Shown piece by piece: positions 9,861 to 21,375 of a DNA stretch of 64,000 bases. The position numbers were made by a program, and so were the translations under genes. The stretch's first letter is position 1. Each line of letters begins with the position of its first letter. The notes below the pieces were generated by a model. The model did no database searches and was not told the DNA's origin. It was given only the letters and a program-made list of their open reading frames with translations. Source of the stretch: Channa striata (lineage: Eukaryota > Chordata > Actinopteri > Anabantiformes > Channidae); assembly GCA_033026295.1 (NCBI GenBank), contig CM065176.1, forward strand, positions 124,001 to 188,000. The letters run 5' to 3'.

Positions 9861-11879
9861 GTTGACCTGAGAAATAACTGTATGCATCAGATGGCAGTCC
9901 TTTTAGAGGACCCAGATACACACAAGAACAAGTGATTGGAAGACAATGATTTATTGTTTGATAAATGAATGAAATGACACAGTAGGAACACCCGGGGTGG
10001 CTCACGGCAATGGAGTACTGGTTAAATCTGAGGGGGAGAAGGACAGGTGAGTGAATGTGAGGCAATATAGTGAAATCGTGGGCATGAAAGGAGTCTTACG
10101 GAAATGTGGAGAGCTGGCAGGATGACGGAAGGGTTCTGTACAGTGGCGGTGAGTACGTGGTGAGACCTGAAGAAACTGAAAGCAGCTGACAACGTCAGGG
10201 AGGAAAGCAGCTGAAAACGAGGTCCGTGGAAAAGTAACAAAGCATAACATGTCAAGAGCTCCGACCAAACAAAGTAAGAAAAGAAACATACTCATGGAAG
10301 TTCCTGGAGTCGTCTCAGCAGTGGTAGGAGAGAAGCACAGGGTTCCAAGGCGAGCAGTCCAAAAACTGAGACAGAGAAGTGACTCTGGCAAAGGCAAAAA
10401 AACTTGAGACTTGGCATAACATGGAGCAAAACATGAATGATAATCTGGCACAATCAGGGCTTAAATAGGAATGGCACAGGTGAAACGTTTCGGTCTAATG
10501 AGAGGGGAGGAGAGCAAGGTGGAGAGAGACAGAGGACCGTAACCAGGGCAACACAGATCAACGCCGAGACCGTGACAGTATGACATATTTTATTACTGGA
10601 CCATGGTGGCTGATAATGACTTATTGCTGACGTTTTAGCTAAGATTGACCCTGCTGTCTACAAGCTGTGACAGTTGCAGAGGAATCAGTCGTGGCATCCA
10701 GAGATAATGTTGGTTATGCTGATCTAACTTTGATCTAACTTTCTGGATTTGTTTCTCATATTCCAGGAGCGGAGAACATCACAACTTTCTACAACAAGAT
10801 GGGCATCTGAAAAGAGATTTAATATCAATGTTACATAACCTGACTAATGTAATTGTTGATGGATGTAATGTTCTTAACGCAGTGATAATATTACTTTTCA
10901 AGGTGATTCTGCATTACACAAGTCCACCACTGATGTGACCCAAGTGGATTTTGCAATTCTTATACCACTTAAAGTTGAGGTTTAAAGTTTACCATCCTAT
11001 TGAAATCGTATTATTTATCTCAAGGTGCTAAATTTGTGGCTCATTAAAACATGAAGTTAACTGATGACAAAAACATTTTTTTTTGTGTTAGATTGTCTAT
11101 ACATTCTATAGCTACGTTTTAGAATTTCTTTTAATTGAATCTAAACATGGAGAGTTTACGAAATAACACTAATAACTTTGACTTAGTTTTAGCAGGAAAC
11201 CCAATGTGGATGCAGTAGCTTGGGAAGCTGCGAAACAGGAAGTATCACACACACAAATACACACACACACACACACGCACCCACATGATGACAAACATAA
11301 ATACAGAAAAGTGCAATTCACAGTTTTCTGATGATGAAAGAGAATTTTGTGGGGAAAACAGTTGGTTGCAAAATGAAATTTGGACCCCTGTCTTGTTACA
11401 AAATTAAAATATACGTAAATTTGACACACGGGTTGAACCATGCGTTAAAAAGGGGGATGTTGATACAGTAATACGGATTTTACCAAAGAGTGTGAATAAT
11501 ATGAATAGAAATATTATCAATCTTGTCTTGCTTATCTATGCGACATTACTAATGCCACAGGGAGAATATACTCTATCTGATAAACCTTTTGAACATGTTA
11601 TGATTCATTTTAAATACATTTTTATCCAGTTGAGACAAAAGAAATTGTGTTGTGACTGACATGTAAAATGAAATTGGCCAAGTATCTCGAACAAACAGGT
11701 CCCCCTTGGACTGAGGTTCTTTCAATTGTTTTAATGAAAATGAGAATAGAATGATAGTACTGACCAATTGCAAAAAATGAAAAAGTGATTCCCTGACATC
11801 TGTTACTGTGAAAATGCATGTTGCAGTATTGCCAGACGTTGTCTTCTGCTTTGTTTCAAATACATTAGCAGGTAAAGGA
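9861..11879. other. No gene recognised; probable old repeats
   Basis: Open frames on both strands (for example 10002-10451 minus) show no recognisable domain. The segment around 9930-10590 has repeat-like composition and sits between ERV pieces. A (CA)n tract lies at about 11250-11285. Confidence 0.3.
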
Positions 11880-12330
11880 CATTATTCCTATTAGAGGTGA
11901 AAGATTTCCACAACGAGGAAGCACTGGAGAGCCAGGAAGTGGAACGGCCCATTCCAGGTGCTCCTGACACGCAGCAGTGAAGGTCGCAGAGAGAGTCACA
12001 TGGACCCACTGCAAGAAGGTGCCACAGCCTGTGGATGACCACCAACCTCTCCCCGGCTGTGCACAATGCTCACCGGAGGGCAGTGGCTGCGAAGTGATTC
12101 ACTTGCACTCAACCATTCTCCCGATGACAAGGAGTGCGATTGGGCGTGCCTGCACTCTGAGTCCCTAAGCCGTGAAGAAGGAGATAACTGAGTGAGACTG
12201 AAGCAACAGCGAGAACAAAACCATGGCGGACAGGACGAGGCTCCTTGTGCCATGGACACTGCTGCTGTTGATGCTTCTCACCCAGAGCTTGAAGGACGTG
12301 TCCGAGTATGAGATAAAGTAGAAATTTATC
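11880..12330 (+). pseudogene. Endogenous retrovirus B: integrase C-terminus and env start
   Basis: One frame reads RKHWRARKWNGPFQVLLTRS, then a shifted frame from 11977 reads KVAERVTWTHCKKVPQP. Together these match the C-terminal DNA-binding domain of retroviral integrase and align with the same region of retrovirus C (15709-16086). At 12222 an ATG starts a hydrophobic leader with WTLLLLMLLTQS that stops at 12319. This overlapping arrangement is typical of pol and env. A frameshift and the early stop make it dead. Confidence 0.65.
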
Positions 12331-12905
12331 ATGAAACAGTTTCAGCACCAACCGAGCAGGAAAGAGTTTTAGTTTTACTTGCATTTCCGAGGAAAATATA
12401 GATAGTACTTTACTTTTTATGGATAAAGATTCTTAATAAATAAAGATTCTTAGAACAATATTCATTAACTTAGAAATGATGACACATGTAAGTACTGTTG
12501 CAACATTACCAGTCGCTAACTGACATTAGCCCCTCTTATTAATATTTAGTACCAATAGTAATATGTTAACACTTTCCTGTCCATAATTTTCACCTCCTAA
12601 AATATTTGTCTAAATAATCTGGAATAGATTCATGGTAACAACAGCATGTAGTACGGGTGATTATGAGAGAGCAGATAAGTGAGCAGACAAAGACACAGGG
12701 ATCTGCCACTTGACTGTAATTATTGCTAATTAACTCACCATATGACAAAAAAACAACAACAAATATATAACTATATATATAAATATATAACAACCAACAG
12801 CTATTTGTAAATTCCTTGATGTTCTGGCAGGAGGACAGTACGGCCTTAGACATGTTCCATGTTTGGAGAATCATGTTTTACTTTCATTCCTAATAAAACT
12901 GCCCC
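12331..12905. other. No gene seen
   Basis: AT-rich sequence with no supported feature. A short TATA-rich tract lies at 12762-12790. Confidence 0.3.
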
Positions 12906-13222
12906 TGATGGAAGTGTCACCAGAGCCTTAGAGGGTCTCAGGCTCATAGCATCTCATGTGCATGTTTTTGTCTTGAGAAGTGTCTCCATAACCGTCCCAA
13001 GGTTGTCTGCTATCTAACAGTAAACTGTAGCAACCTGGAGACATACCACCTTCATGTGGGAATGTTCTGACCAGCAGCAAAGGGGTATAAAGCATTTGTG
13101 TGATGTATCAGTTTTTAGAACGGCATTAGACAGAGCACAAAACTCTGTCTGTGAACTTCTCTCTTGCAAGATAATAAAACCCTTAAAAGACATACTGGAT
13201 GCAAGCTTCTTTACTGACTACA
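12906..13222 (+). mobile_element. Probable retroviral LTR (partial)
   Basis: The segment contains GGGGTATAAAGC at about 13081 and, 85 bp later, ATAATAAAACCC near 13170. This is the TATA-to-polyadenylation spacing of a U3-R region. It could start at TGATGGAAG (12906) and end at ...GACTACA (13222), giving TG...CA ends. It lies downstream of the env start of retrovirus B on the same strand. The boundaries are inferred, since no second copy is in the window. Confidence 0.45.
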
Positions 13223-13915
13223 CCTGAGTTATCTGTAACCAGTAGTTGTCAATATAATTTTTTCCATGACAGTTGTGCACATATTTGACCCAGATGACAT
13301 TCTGGGACCAGGAGGAGGGGTTTTGGGAGCAGAGAATCCAGAGCCCCGTCTCAAGATCCTGATTTAATCTCTGAATACTGGATTGTGGATGAAACCCCAA
13401 GGAGAGACTAATGGAAACCCTGAGCAGCCGAAAGAACTCCCTCCAAAATTTAGATATAGACTGGAGGCCACGATCGGAGGAAACGTCACAGGTAAGGCTT
13501 TGGATCCTAAAGATGTGAGAGACTATTGTTTTAGCAGTCTCTTTAGCTAAGGGGAGAGCAGGAAGTGGAATGAAATGCACCATCTTGGAGATTATGTTAA
13601 CTAAAGTAAGAATAACTGTGTTGCCCTGGGAGGTAGGAAGACCAGTGATGAAATCTGAAGATATGTGAGACCAAGGGCGTTTGGGAATGGACAGAGGTTC
13701 TAGAAGACCAGCTTGGTGGTGACAACTGGATTTGGATTGGGCACGGGTGGGACCGGCTAAAACAAACTCATGGACATCCTGAACGAGAGTGGGCCACCAG
13801 AACCGCTCGCAGACAACAAACAAGAGTATGTGAAATTGGCATTTCTGGATAAGAGAAAAGACAGGAGGTGACACCAATCTAGTACCTTAGATCGCAGGTG
13901 ATTGTCGTGGAAAAT
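13218..13915 (-). pseudogene. Ty3/gypsy integrase remnant
   Basis: A 219-codon minus-strand segment carries the gypsy integrase hallmarks. ERFWWPTLVQDVHEFV belongs to the zinc-binding end. FITGLPTSQGNTVILTLV contains the first catalytic Asp region (DFITGLP). DVSSDRGLQ carries the second Asp. The QSSIQRLNQ segment replaces the usual NGQTER, so the catalytic Glu region is damaged. The reading decays at the C-terminal side near 13218. A further degraded gypsy integrase piece lies at 22530-22960. Confidence 0.8.
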
Positions 13916-13926
13916 AGATGTTACTT

Positions 13927-14250
13927 TGTGTTAACAAATCAGTGAGAATTTCTAGTGCCGTTTTATCATTTTTTATTATGGTTCACCCGGGGAGAGCAGT
14001 CAGTGGAAACCCAAAGGTATCCGCCTGAGGCTCTGCCCTAGGTGCAGCCTACATAATCATTTATACATGCAAGGGGTTTGTATTTATCCAATCACATAAA
14101 GATTATATAAAACACTTCCTAATATGGTAGAACCAAAAGGAGGAGTTTAACACTGGGTCAGCATGGTTCATCATCCTGCTTGCAGAAAACCAGGAAGTTC
14201 AGGTAGACAACAGTTACTTTGGTCTATAGCTTTTTGCTGCACCCTTAAGC

Positions 14251-14281
<31 letters not shown>

Positions 14282-14408
14282 TATACATATACATATATAC
14301 ATACACATTCATACATACATATGGATACAAAACATATGTTCTTAATATGATTGATGAAACAATCATTAAAAAAGATACAAAAAACAGTAATAGAAATTTT
14401 CCATTACA
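13927..14408 (-). mobile_element. 3' LTR of endogenous retrovirus C
   Basis: On the minus strand a polypurine tract (AAAAGGGGGGAAA, 14409-14421) is followed at once by TGTAATGG. This is the standard start of a 3' LTR. A TATA-rich stretch, an inverted CCAAT-like ATTGG and an AATAAA (plus-strand TTTATT at 13972-13977) follow. The segment can end at TTAACACA (13927), giving TG...CA ends and 482 bp. The start is well supported and the lower end is inferred. Confidence 0.7.
14250..14331 (+). repeat. AT/CA/ATAC microsatellite inside the LTR
   Basis: (AT)n, (CA)n and ATAC-type units run continuously through this stretch of the retrovirus C LTR. Confidence 0.95.
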
Positions 14409-14636
14409 TTTCCCCCCTTTTGATTACATATTAATCAAACAAACTATATATTATGCAAATAAAGGTAAATAAAAAGTTAATGATGTTGTTCAGAAGGATA
14501 TCAAACATGTTAATTCACTAGGATTCAAAACATGTTATCATAAATGTGTAACAAGAGATAAGGATAATAATTATTATGCAAAGCTATTATGTAATATATA
14601 AAGTAATGTATTTACACGCTATCTTTGTCTGAAGTG

Positions 14637-15404
14637 TCAGCGTCTGATGGGATGTCGCATGAGCTTGAGTCGGGAGAGATCTACAGGGTTAACGTGTTGC
14701 ACTAAATATGTTGCTGTAATCATGGAGGAAATCATTTTACGAAGTATAGGAACTACACATGCTGAACATATGCACAGGCAGACTAGTATGGCTAGGAACG
14801 GAGAGCAGAACTTAAGCAAAACCTGCCACGATTGTCCGAAAGTAAACCACGACAGAAGATCGAATGAAGGTGATGAACCCGGCGTGTGTTCCTGGACATA
14901 TGTCTGTAAGGATTTCATTTCCCGAATGGCCTGATCTATGGCCGATCCATTCGCTGTGTTTTCCGGAATAAAGGTACAGCAAGATTTACCTATGATAGCA
15001 CACACTCCACCCTGACTTGCTGTTACGAAGTCGAGTACGACCTGATGCTGTGCATGACTTACCCTCAATGTGGCGACCTCTTCCTTTAGCGCTTGTATTT
15101 CTTTCAAAGACGCGTTAACGTATCTCATAAGTGCGTAGCAATTGATTTCCACATGGTCTCTGACCTCATCCAGTCCTACCCAGGGGAACAAGGACTGTCC
15201 GAATTTCTGACCACCCCCACATATGCGGAATTCTGAGCGAACCTCTGTGTCTAAGGTCAACCCCTTAGAGTTGGGAGATGAAACGGCACGTTTTGTACGA
15301 CCGTGATTGTGTAAGCCTCTCTTCAAAATGAACGTGTAAACGAAAATCGGCGGCCAACGCCACCACAGGCAGCAGCTGATGGCTCCCTTGGGTTGATGCT
15401 CCAT
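14637..15404 (-). pseudogene. Endogenous retrovirus C: env with transmembrane subunit only
   Basis: The frame is open for 256 codons from the ATG at 15404. It starts with a leader-like stretch and goes within about 40 residues to GRTKRAV, a furin-type R-x-K-R site. It then continues as the transmembrane subunit. The segment ASQGGVCAIIGKSCC carries the CX6CC motif and the adjoining region conserved in gamma- and D-type retroviral envelopes. A membrane anchor (FLAILVCLCICSACVV) and a short tail follow. Almost the whole surface subunit is missing, so the protein could not bind a receptor as in a virus. The open frame may be chance or may reflect retention. Confidence 0.75.
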
Positions 15405-15708
15405 GGCTGTAAGAAAATATGTACACTGTCTAACCAATTAATACACTTGCAGCTGTATTAAACAACTCAATGCAAGGAGGTTAAATGTCTCTTCTCTGTT
15501 ACTTAATGGTCAGCTGATGAACAGGACTTAGGAAGTTTTAACACCGCCAGGTTTCCATCCTTACGTGACAATCCCTGCTGATTGAAGTCCCTCGTAGGTG
15601 ACTCAAGGTCACTCATGTATATGTTTGTCTAAGGAACATGTGCAGTATGTAACTATGCTACAAATGTGTATTCGCCTGGTGCGGTTTGGGCAGCGATACC
15701 GCCTACAC
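15405..15708. other. Decayed retroviral interval, no feature
   Basis: This interval lies between env and integrase of retrovirus C. No open frame or motif is visible. The expected surface-subunit sequence is absent. Confidence 0.35.
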
Positions 15709-16086
15709 CTAGTGACCGTGTTGAGTCAATGCCGCCTTGCCTTTTGTGTGTGTGTGCACGGCAAGTGAATATTCTTTTTCTTGTGATATCAAGGTGTTGT
15801 CATCTGTGGAGCTGAGCTTGTGCACAGGTGGTGAGACGTCATGATATGGCTCTGGGACCTTCCTGCAGTGGCTGGCGTGGATGCAACTAGCTCGCTCTGC
15901 CACCTTTACTGCTGTATGGGTAGTCAGAAGTACCTGGAAGGGGCCTTGCCACTTTTTGGAGTTCCAATGCTTCCGTTGAAACTCCTTCATGATCACCCAG
16001 TCGCCTGGTTGGAACTTGTGTAGGGGCTCTGATACCTGTTTAGGTAGGGCGTCCTTGACCTGTTTAGATATCTGAGACAATACCAC
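15709..16086 (-). pseudogene. Endogenous retrovirus C: integrase C-terminal domain
   Basis: The minus-strand frame reads PGDWVIMKEFQRKHW, KKWQGPFQVLLTTHTAVK and then HASHCRKVPEP. This is the SH3-like DNA-binding end of retroviral integrase. It is in a different frame from the catalytic core at 16064-16680, so a frameshift separates them. There is no ATG at its start. Confidence 0.8.
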
Positions 16087-16680
16087 AACACAAGTTTTTA
16101 CAATATTGCAACATTGCTTCCTTACACAGGACAGCGGGAGGAAGGAGTCTGGTTTCTGGCTGGACTCCCATCATGGGAGGGCGGCCAAACAGGATTTCAA
16201 ACGGACTGAGATTATTTCTTGCTCTCCTCCTCATTCTCATGTAAGAAATCACAATGGGAAGTGCTTGAGTCCAGGAAAGGCCAGTTTCTGAACAGGATTT
16301 GGCCAATTTGCTTTTCAGGGTGCCATTCTCTCGCTCTACTGCGCCTCCACTCGGTGGGTGATAAGCACAGTGTTTTCTAATATCAATACCCCAAAATTTT
16401 CCTACTTCATCCATGGCTTGATTGGCAAAATGTGCTCCATTGTCACTGCTAAGTTTGGTTGGAATTCCCAATCTAGGAATTATCTCTGTTTGCAATGCCT
16501 TGGTGACTGCGTGACTATTAGCATGTTTAGCAGGGAAGGCCTCCACCCATTTTGACCACATACCAACCATCACCAGACAATACTTTTTACCCTCAAATGG
16601 TGTTAGTTCAATAAAATCCATCATTAAATGCTCAAATGGTTGAGTGGGTGGGGGGGGTGCGGCAAGTTTCTTTACTCGCC
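16064..16680 (-). pseudogene. Endogenous retrovirus C: integrase catalytic core
   Basis: A minus-strand frame encodes the D,D-35-E core. MMDFIELTP carries the first Asp. SSDNGAHFANQ carries the second Asp. SGGAVEREN carries the Glu, exactly 35 residues after the second Asp. YHPPSGG is also typical. The frame extends upstream through PPTQPFEHL to about 16680, where it joins the RTE LINE copy. Everything upstream in pol is missing from the window. The core ends by frameshift before the C-terminal domain. Confidence 0.85.
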
Positions 16681-18655
16681 CTCTTGCCTTGCAGCTCCAT
16701 CTCTAACATCCTTCTACCAATATATTCACTATCCCTCCTCTGCACATGTCCAAACCATCTCAGTCTGGCCTCTCTGACTTTGTTGCTAACACAGGCAAGG
16801 TGCGCTGTCCCTCTGATAAGCTCGTTCTTTATTCTATCCAACCTTGTCACTCCTAAGGAGAACCTCAACATCTTCATCTCTGCTGCTTCCATCTCTGCCT
16901 CTTGTCTCTTTCTCACTGCTACTGTCTCTAACCCATAGAGCAGAGCTGGTCTCACCACTGTCCTGTTCACCTTTCTTTTGAGTCTTCGTGACACTCTTCT
17001 GTCACACAACACTCCTGACACTTTCCTCCACCCACTCCAACCCACCTGCACTCGTCCCTTCACCTCTTTTCCACACTCCCCGTCACACTGAACTGTTGAC
17101 CCCAAGTACTTAAACTCCTGCACCTTCTTCACCTCAGCCCCCTGTAACCTCACGCTTCTACCTTGCTCCCTCTCGTTTAGACACATGTATTCTGTCTTGC
17201 TACGACTGACTTTCATGCCTCTTCTTTCCAGAGCAAGCCTCCACCTCTCCAGCTGTTCCTCCACCTGCTCTCTACTCTCACTGCAAATCACAAAGTCATC
17301 TGCAAGCATCATTGTCCAGGGAGATTTCTGTCTGACCTCATCTGTCAACCTGTCCATCAGCATAGCAAACAAGAAGGGACTCAAAGCCGATCCTTGGTGT
17401 AGTCCCACCTCCACCTTGAACTCCTCTGTCTGACCTACGGCACATCTCACCACCGTCATGCTCCTCTCATACATGTCCTGGACTACTCTGACGTACTTCT
17501 CTGCCACTCCCGACAACCTCATACAGTACCACAGCTCCTCCCTCGGCACCCTGTCATACGCCTTCTCTAAATCCACAAAGACACAATGCGGCTCCTTCTG
17601 ACCATCTCTGTACTTTTCCATCATCAATCTCAAAGCGAAAATGGCATCAGTGGTGCTCTAACGGGGCATGAACCCATACTGCTGCTCACAAATCACCACC
17701 TCCTTCCTAAGCCTGGCTTCCACTACTCTTTCCCACAGCTTCATTGTGTGGTTCATCAGCTTTATCCCTCTGTAGTTGCTGCAATTCTGTGTGTCACACT
17801 TGTTCTTAAAGATCGGCACCAGAACGCTTCTCCTCTATTCCTCAGGCATCTTCTCACTCTCTAAAATCCTGTTAAACACACCAGATGACACACCAAGCAC
17901 CTTCCTACCTGTTTCCCTGATTACCTCTGCTGTGGTTTCCAAGTCATCTGGAAGCTCTTTCTGACCACCCAAAGCCTGTCTCAACTTCTGCCTGAATTCC
18001 TCACAAGTTTCTTCATTCTTTAGCTTCCACCACTTGGTTTTCTTTTCTGTCTTTCCTCTCTTCTTCTTCCTGACCACCAGAGTCATCTTACACACCACCA
18101 TGCGGTGCTGTCTGGCTACACTCTCTCCTACCACCACTTTACAGTCACTAACTTCTCTCAGTTGACCTCGTCTACATAGAATGTAGTCCACCTGTGTGTT
18201 CCTACCTCCACTCTTGTATGTCACTCTGTGTTCCTCTCTCTACTGGAAGTAAGTGTTTACTACAGCCATTTCCATCCTCTTAGCAAAGTCCACCACCATC
18301 TCTCCTTCTGGATTCCTTTCCTTTACACCAAACCTGCCCATTACCTCCTCATCACCTCTGTTCCCCTCACCAACATGCCCATTGAAGTCTGCTCCAACAA
18401 CTAGTCTCTCTCCTCAGGGGATACTCTCTATGACCTCATCAAACTCACTCCAGAATCTCTCCTTCTCTTCTAACTCACAGCCAACTTGTGAAGCATACCC
18501 ACTGACTACGTTCACCATCACCCCTTCAATTTTTAGCTTTAGGTATTAAAGTGCTATGGATGACTCGCATGGTTGTTTTTGGTTTTATGCCGGATGCCCT
18601 TCCTGATGCAACCCTCTCTATTTTTCAGCTGACTTGCAACCCCTGTGGCTAGATT
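16672..18655 (-). mobile_element. RTE-type LINE, copy 2, inverted, 3'-truncated
   Basis: This is the same family as the element at 6766-9395, in the opposite orientation. It begins at 18655 with AATCTAGCCACAGGGG. It keeps the endonuclease C-terminus and linker (17835-18224, YKSGGRNTQVDYILC) that copy 1 lost, but lacks a segment between the linker and VFNRILESEKMPEE. The reverse transcriptase (16632-17633) reads FVDLEKAYDRVPRE and LADDFVICSES, with Phe-Ala-Asp-Asp changed to Leu-Ala-Asp-Asp. The last 100 or so codons and the 3' UTR are absent. Stops interrupt the frame near 17660 and 17838. Confidence 0.88.
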
Positions 18656-19548
18656 AAGTATTTAGGACTAGATGCGGGTCGTAAAACGTACATAAGAATC
18701 CAAAATGATAATAATAAATTCTGGACACGTGCGAAAACATTAAAGACAATTAGCTACTTTACTTGTAAAACATTATTTCAGAAATAAAGTTTTCCATCTG
18801 TATAGTTTAACAACCCTCAAAACTCAGCATACTAAAATTTTAAGCCCTGAACAATTTAGAAGTGAATGAAATGGAGTCATTGATCCCATTTCATATCTAA
18901 AACATGAAAGACAATTAAGCTCTCAGCACACAAAAAAATTGGAACCCTCTCCACATCAAAGACATCAAAGGCTCCCATAGAGCTCCATTCAATATAAAAA
19001 TTAAAGAAGATATTTATATTAATTATTCTGCATTAGTCATCACAAATCAATAGGCACCATCTCCTAAAGCTACCTGCTGCAACCAGCTGCTACCGCTGTT
19101 CGCAGCATTTGCCGCTGCAAGTATGGAATCCTTCAGTACCGCGAATGGCCGCAAGGCGGCATGCCTCTATTAAGCCTTTGAGAGTAAATAAAACACATAA
19201 AACAAATCATTTTGAATTATTGTAATATCAAAATGCTCCAGCAGGTGACGCTGCTTGCAGTCTTTGGAGCCATTAGGTTTAAGGACTGAACTATTAAAAA
19301 AATGATAGTAAAGAAAAAATCTTGCAGTTGTAGTAGGTGAAGCAGTACGTGATAATGAAGCAGTGTACCAAGCTTCAAATTATTAGCATTCATAGTTTGT
19401 TAGGTATAAGGCCTAACTTCGGGCGATAGTGCCACTTAGTCCCAAACCTGCATGTTATTACATGGGTGTGTTCAGAGTGGCCTCCTGATCATATGACCCA
19501 AATTTCATCAGTGCAGGTTGATCTCCTGAAAATTGAAGTTTGCTTTAC
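18656..19548. repeat. Unclassified interspersed repeat, copy 1
   Basis: The segment is similar along its length to 27900-28600. Shared blocks are TTTAGGACTAGAT, CTGAACAATTTAGAAGTGAA, ACATGAAAGACAATTA, ACCCTCTCCACAT, TATTAAGCCTTTGAGA and GTGTGTTCAGAGTGGC. It shows no coding capacity and no clear terminal repeats. The RTE copy 2 abuts its left end and may have inserted into it. Confidence 0.65.
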
Positions 19549-21068
19549 ATAGACAGTTTAAATGAGTCGACCCCCCCAAGTCATATTAACTATCATGTTC
19601 CTAGAAGCTCAGGCCGAGGTGGAGGAGTAGCAGCAATCTATCACTCAAGCTTACCAATAAACCCTAGACCTAAACATAGTTATAACTCATTTGAGAGTCT
19701 TACTCTGAGTCATTTAGAAAACTCAAAATCCACTTCTATTTGTTATTGTGTACCGTCCTCCAGTCCCTTATTCTGAATTTTTGACTGAATTCTCAGATTT
19801 TCTAGCCGACTTAGTGCTTAGTGCAGATAAAGTCGTCATAGTGGGTGATTTTAATATTCATGTAGATGCTGACAGTAACTCCTTCAACACGGCATTTACT
19901 TCAGTATTACATTTAATTGGTTTCTCTCAAAATGTAAAAGAACCCACTCATTGTTTTAGTCACACCCTAGACCTTGTCCTTACATACGGCATTGAAACTG
20001 ATAATCTAATAGTATTTCCTCATAATTCTGTTCTCTCTGACCATTTCTAACATTTGAATTTAATCTAATGGATTATATAGCAGCTAGAAAAAAGTTCCAC
20101 TTCAGTAGGTGCCCCAGTAACTCTCTAAAAAGCCTCCAATTAATCCAACATGCTGCAGCAAGATCACTGACTGTGATTGGTAAGAGAGATCATTTTTCAC
20201 CTTCATTAGTTTCTCTCCATTGGCTTCCAATTAAATGCAGAATAGAATTTAAAACCCTTCTTCTTACCTATAAAGCTTTAAACGGCCAAGCCCCATCATA
20301 TTTAAAAGATCTCTTAGTACCATATCATCCTACTAGACCACTTCGGTCCCAAAATGCAGGCCTACTTGTGGTTCCCAGAATTTCCAAAAATAGAATGGGA
20401 GGCAGAGCCTTTAGCTATCAAGCTCCTCTCCTGTGGAACCAGCTCCCAGTCCAGATTCGGGAAGCAGACACCCTCTCTACTTTTAAGACTAGGCTCAAAA
20501 CCTTCCTCTTCAATAAAGCTTATAGTTGGTTATAGTCATGCTGCTATAGGCTTAGACTGCTGGGGGACTCTGCACTGTGCCACTTTCCTCTTCTCTTCAT
20601 TCTCTCCTCTCACCCCACATCTCTAATGTCACCAGTGTATGACATTAACTCTGTGTCTTCTTTGTCCCGTAGTCGTCTTTCTCCCTCTCTGTCTCCCTCT
20701 CTCTCTCCCTGTCCACAGGTGTCCCCGGATTTGGCGCTGTGTGTCCTCCAGTGTGCAGCTACTGGTCCTACTAACCTGCCCAATGTTTTGTTGTTGCCTT
20801 TGTTGCTCTGTTCTTTTCTCTCTCCACTTTCCACTCACCCCAACCGGTCCAGGCAGATGTCCGTCCACCCTGAGCCTGGTTCTGCTGGAGGTTTCTTCCG
20901 GTAAAGGGAGTTTTTCCTCTCCACTGTTGCTATGGCTTGCTCAAGGGGGATTTGTTAGGTTTTCTCTAAATGTTTGTATAGTCTTGACTTTATTATGTAA
21001 AGTGCCTTGAGATGACCTTGTTGAAAATTGGCGCTAAATAAATAAAGTTGAATTGAATTGAATTGAAT
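19549..21068 (+). mobile_element. L2-type LINE with internal deletion
   Basis: The copy begins with part of the endonuclease domain (PRSSGRGGGVAAIYHS, VYRPPVPYSEF and the catalytic-type VGDFNIHVD, ending in SDHF). It then jumps at about 20110 to the reverse-transcriptase C-terminus (NSLKSLQLIQHAAARS, HWLPIKCRIEFK). The 3' UTR and GAATT repeats end it at 21068. The first part holds endonuclease sequence that is deleted in the 29-33 kb copy. Confidence 0.9.
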
Positions 21069-21300
21069 AGGCAAATTACTACATGGACAAATTATTACCT
21101 CACCAACAGGCCACAGTATGTGAGGCTGCGGAACTGTGTGTCTGAGGTGGTGGTCTGCAGCACAGGGGCTCCTCAGGGTACCGTGCTCTTCACTCTGTAC
21201 ACCTTGGACTTCACCTACAACTAGCAGTTGTCATCTCCAGAAATTCTCTGAAGACTCAGCCATAGTTGATTGTATATCAGATGGGGATGAGCTGGAGTAC
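21069..21300 (+). mobile_element. CR1/Rex1-like LINE reverse transcriptase fragment
   Basis: The plus strand reads YYLTNRPQYVRLRNCVSEVV and STGAPQGTVLFTLYTLDF. This is the palm region of a CR1/Rex1-type reverse transcriptase. A stop follows, then a decayed FSDDSA-like stretch. It is wedged between two L2 tails. Confidence 0.7.
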
Positions 21301-21375
21301 TTGACTTTATTATGTAAAGTGCCTTGAGATGACCGTGTTGTAAATTATATATATATATAAATAAAACTGAATTGC
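21301..21375 (+). mobile_element. L2 LINE 3' tail fragment
   Basis: TTGACTTTATTATGTAAAGT, GAGATGACC and ATAAATAAAACTGAATTG match the end of the L2 family. An (AT)n insertion lies near 21348. Confidence 0.8.

Noticed and set aside
10002..10451. 149-codon minus-strand open frame
   Set aside because: There is no recognisable domain, the composition is repeat-like, and an overlapping frame is equally open.
6064..13222. One intact provirus from 4.6 to 13.2 kb
   Set aside because: Only short gag-pro, RT, IN-end, env-start and LTR-like pieces can be traced. More than 2 kb between them shows no retroviral match, so a single element is only an inference.
16253..18549. Several plus-strand open frames over 60 codons
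   Set aside because: They are antisense shadows of retroviral integrase and of the inverted RTE reverse transcriptase.
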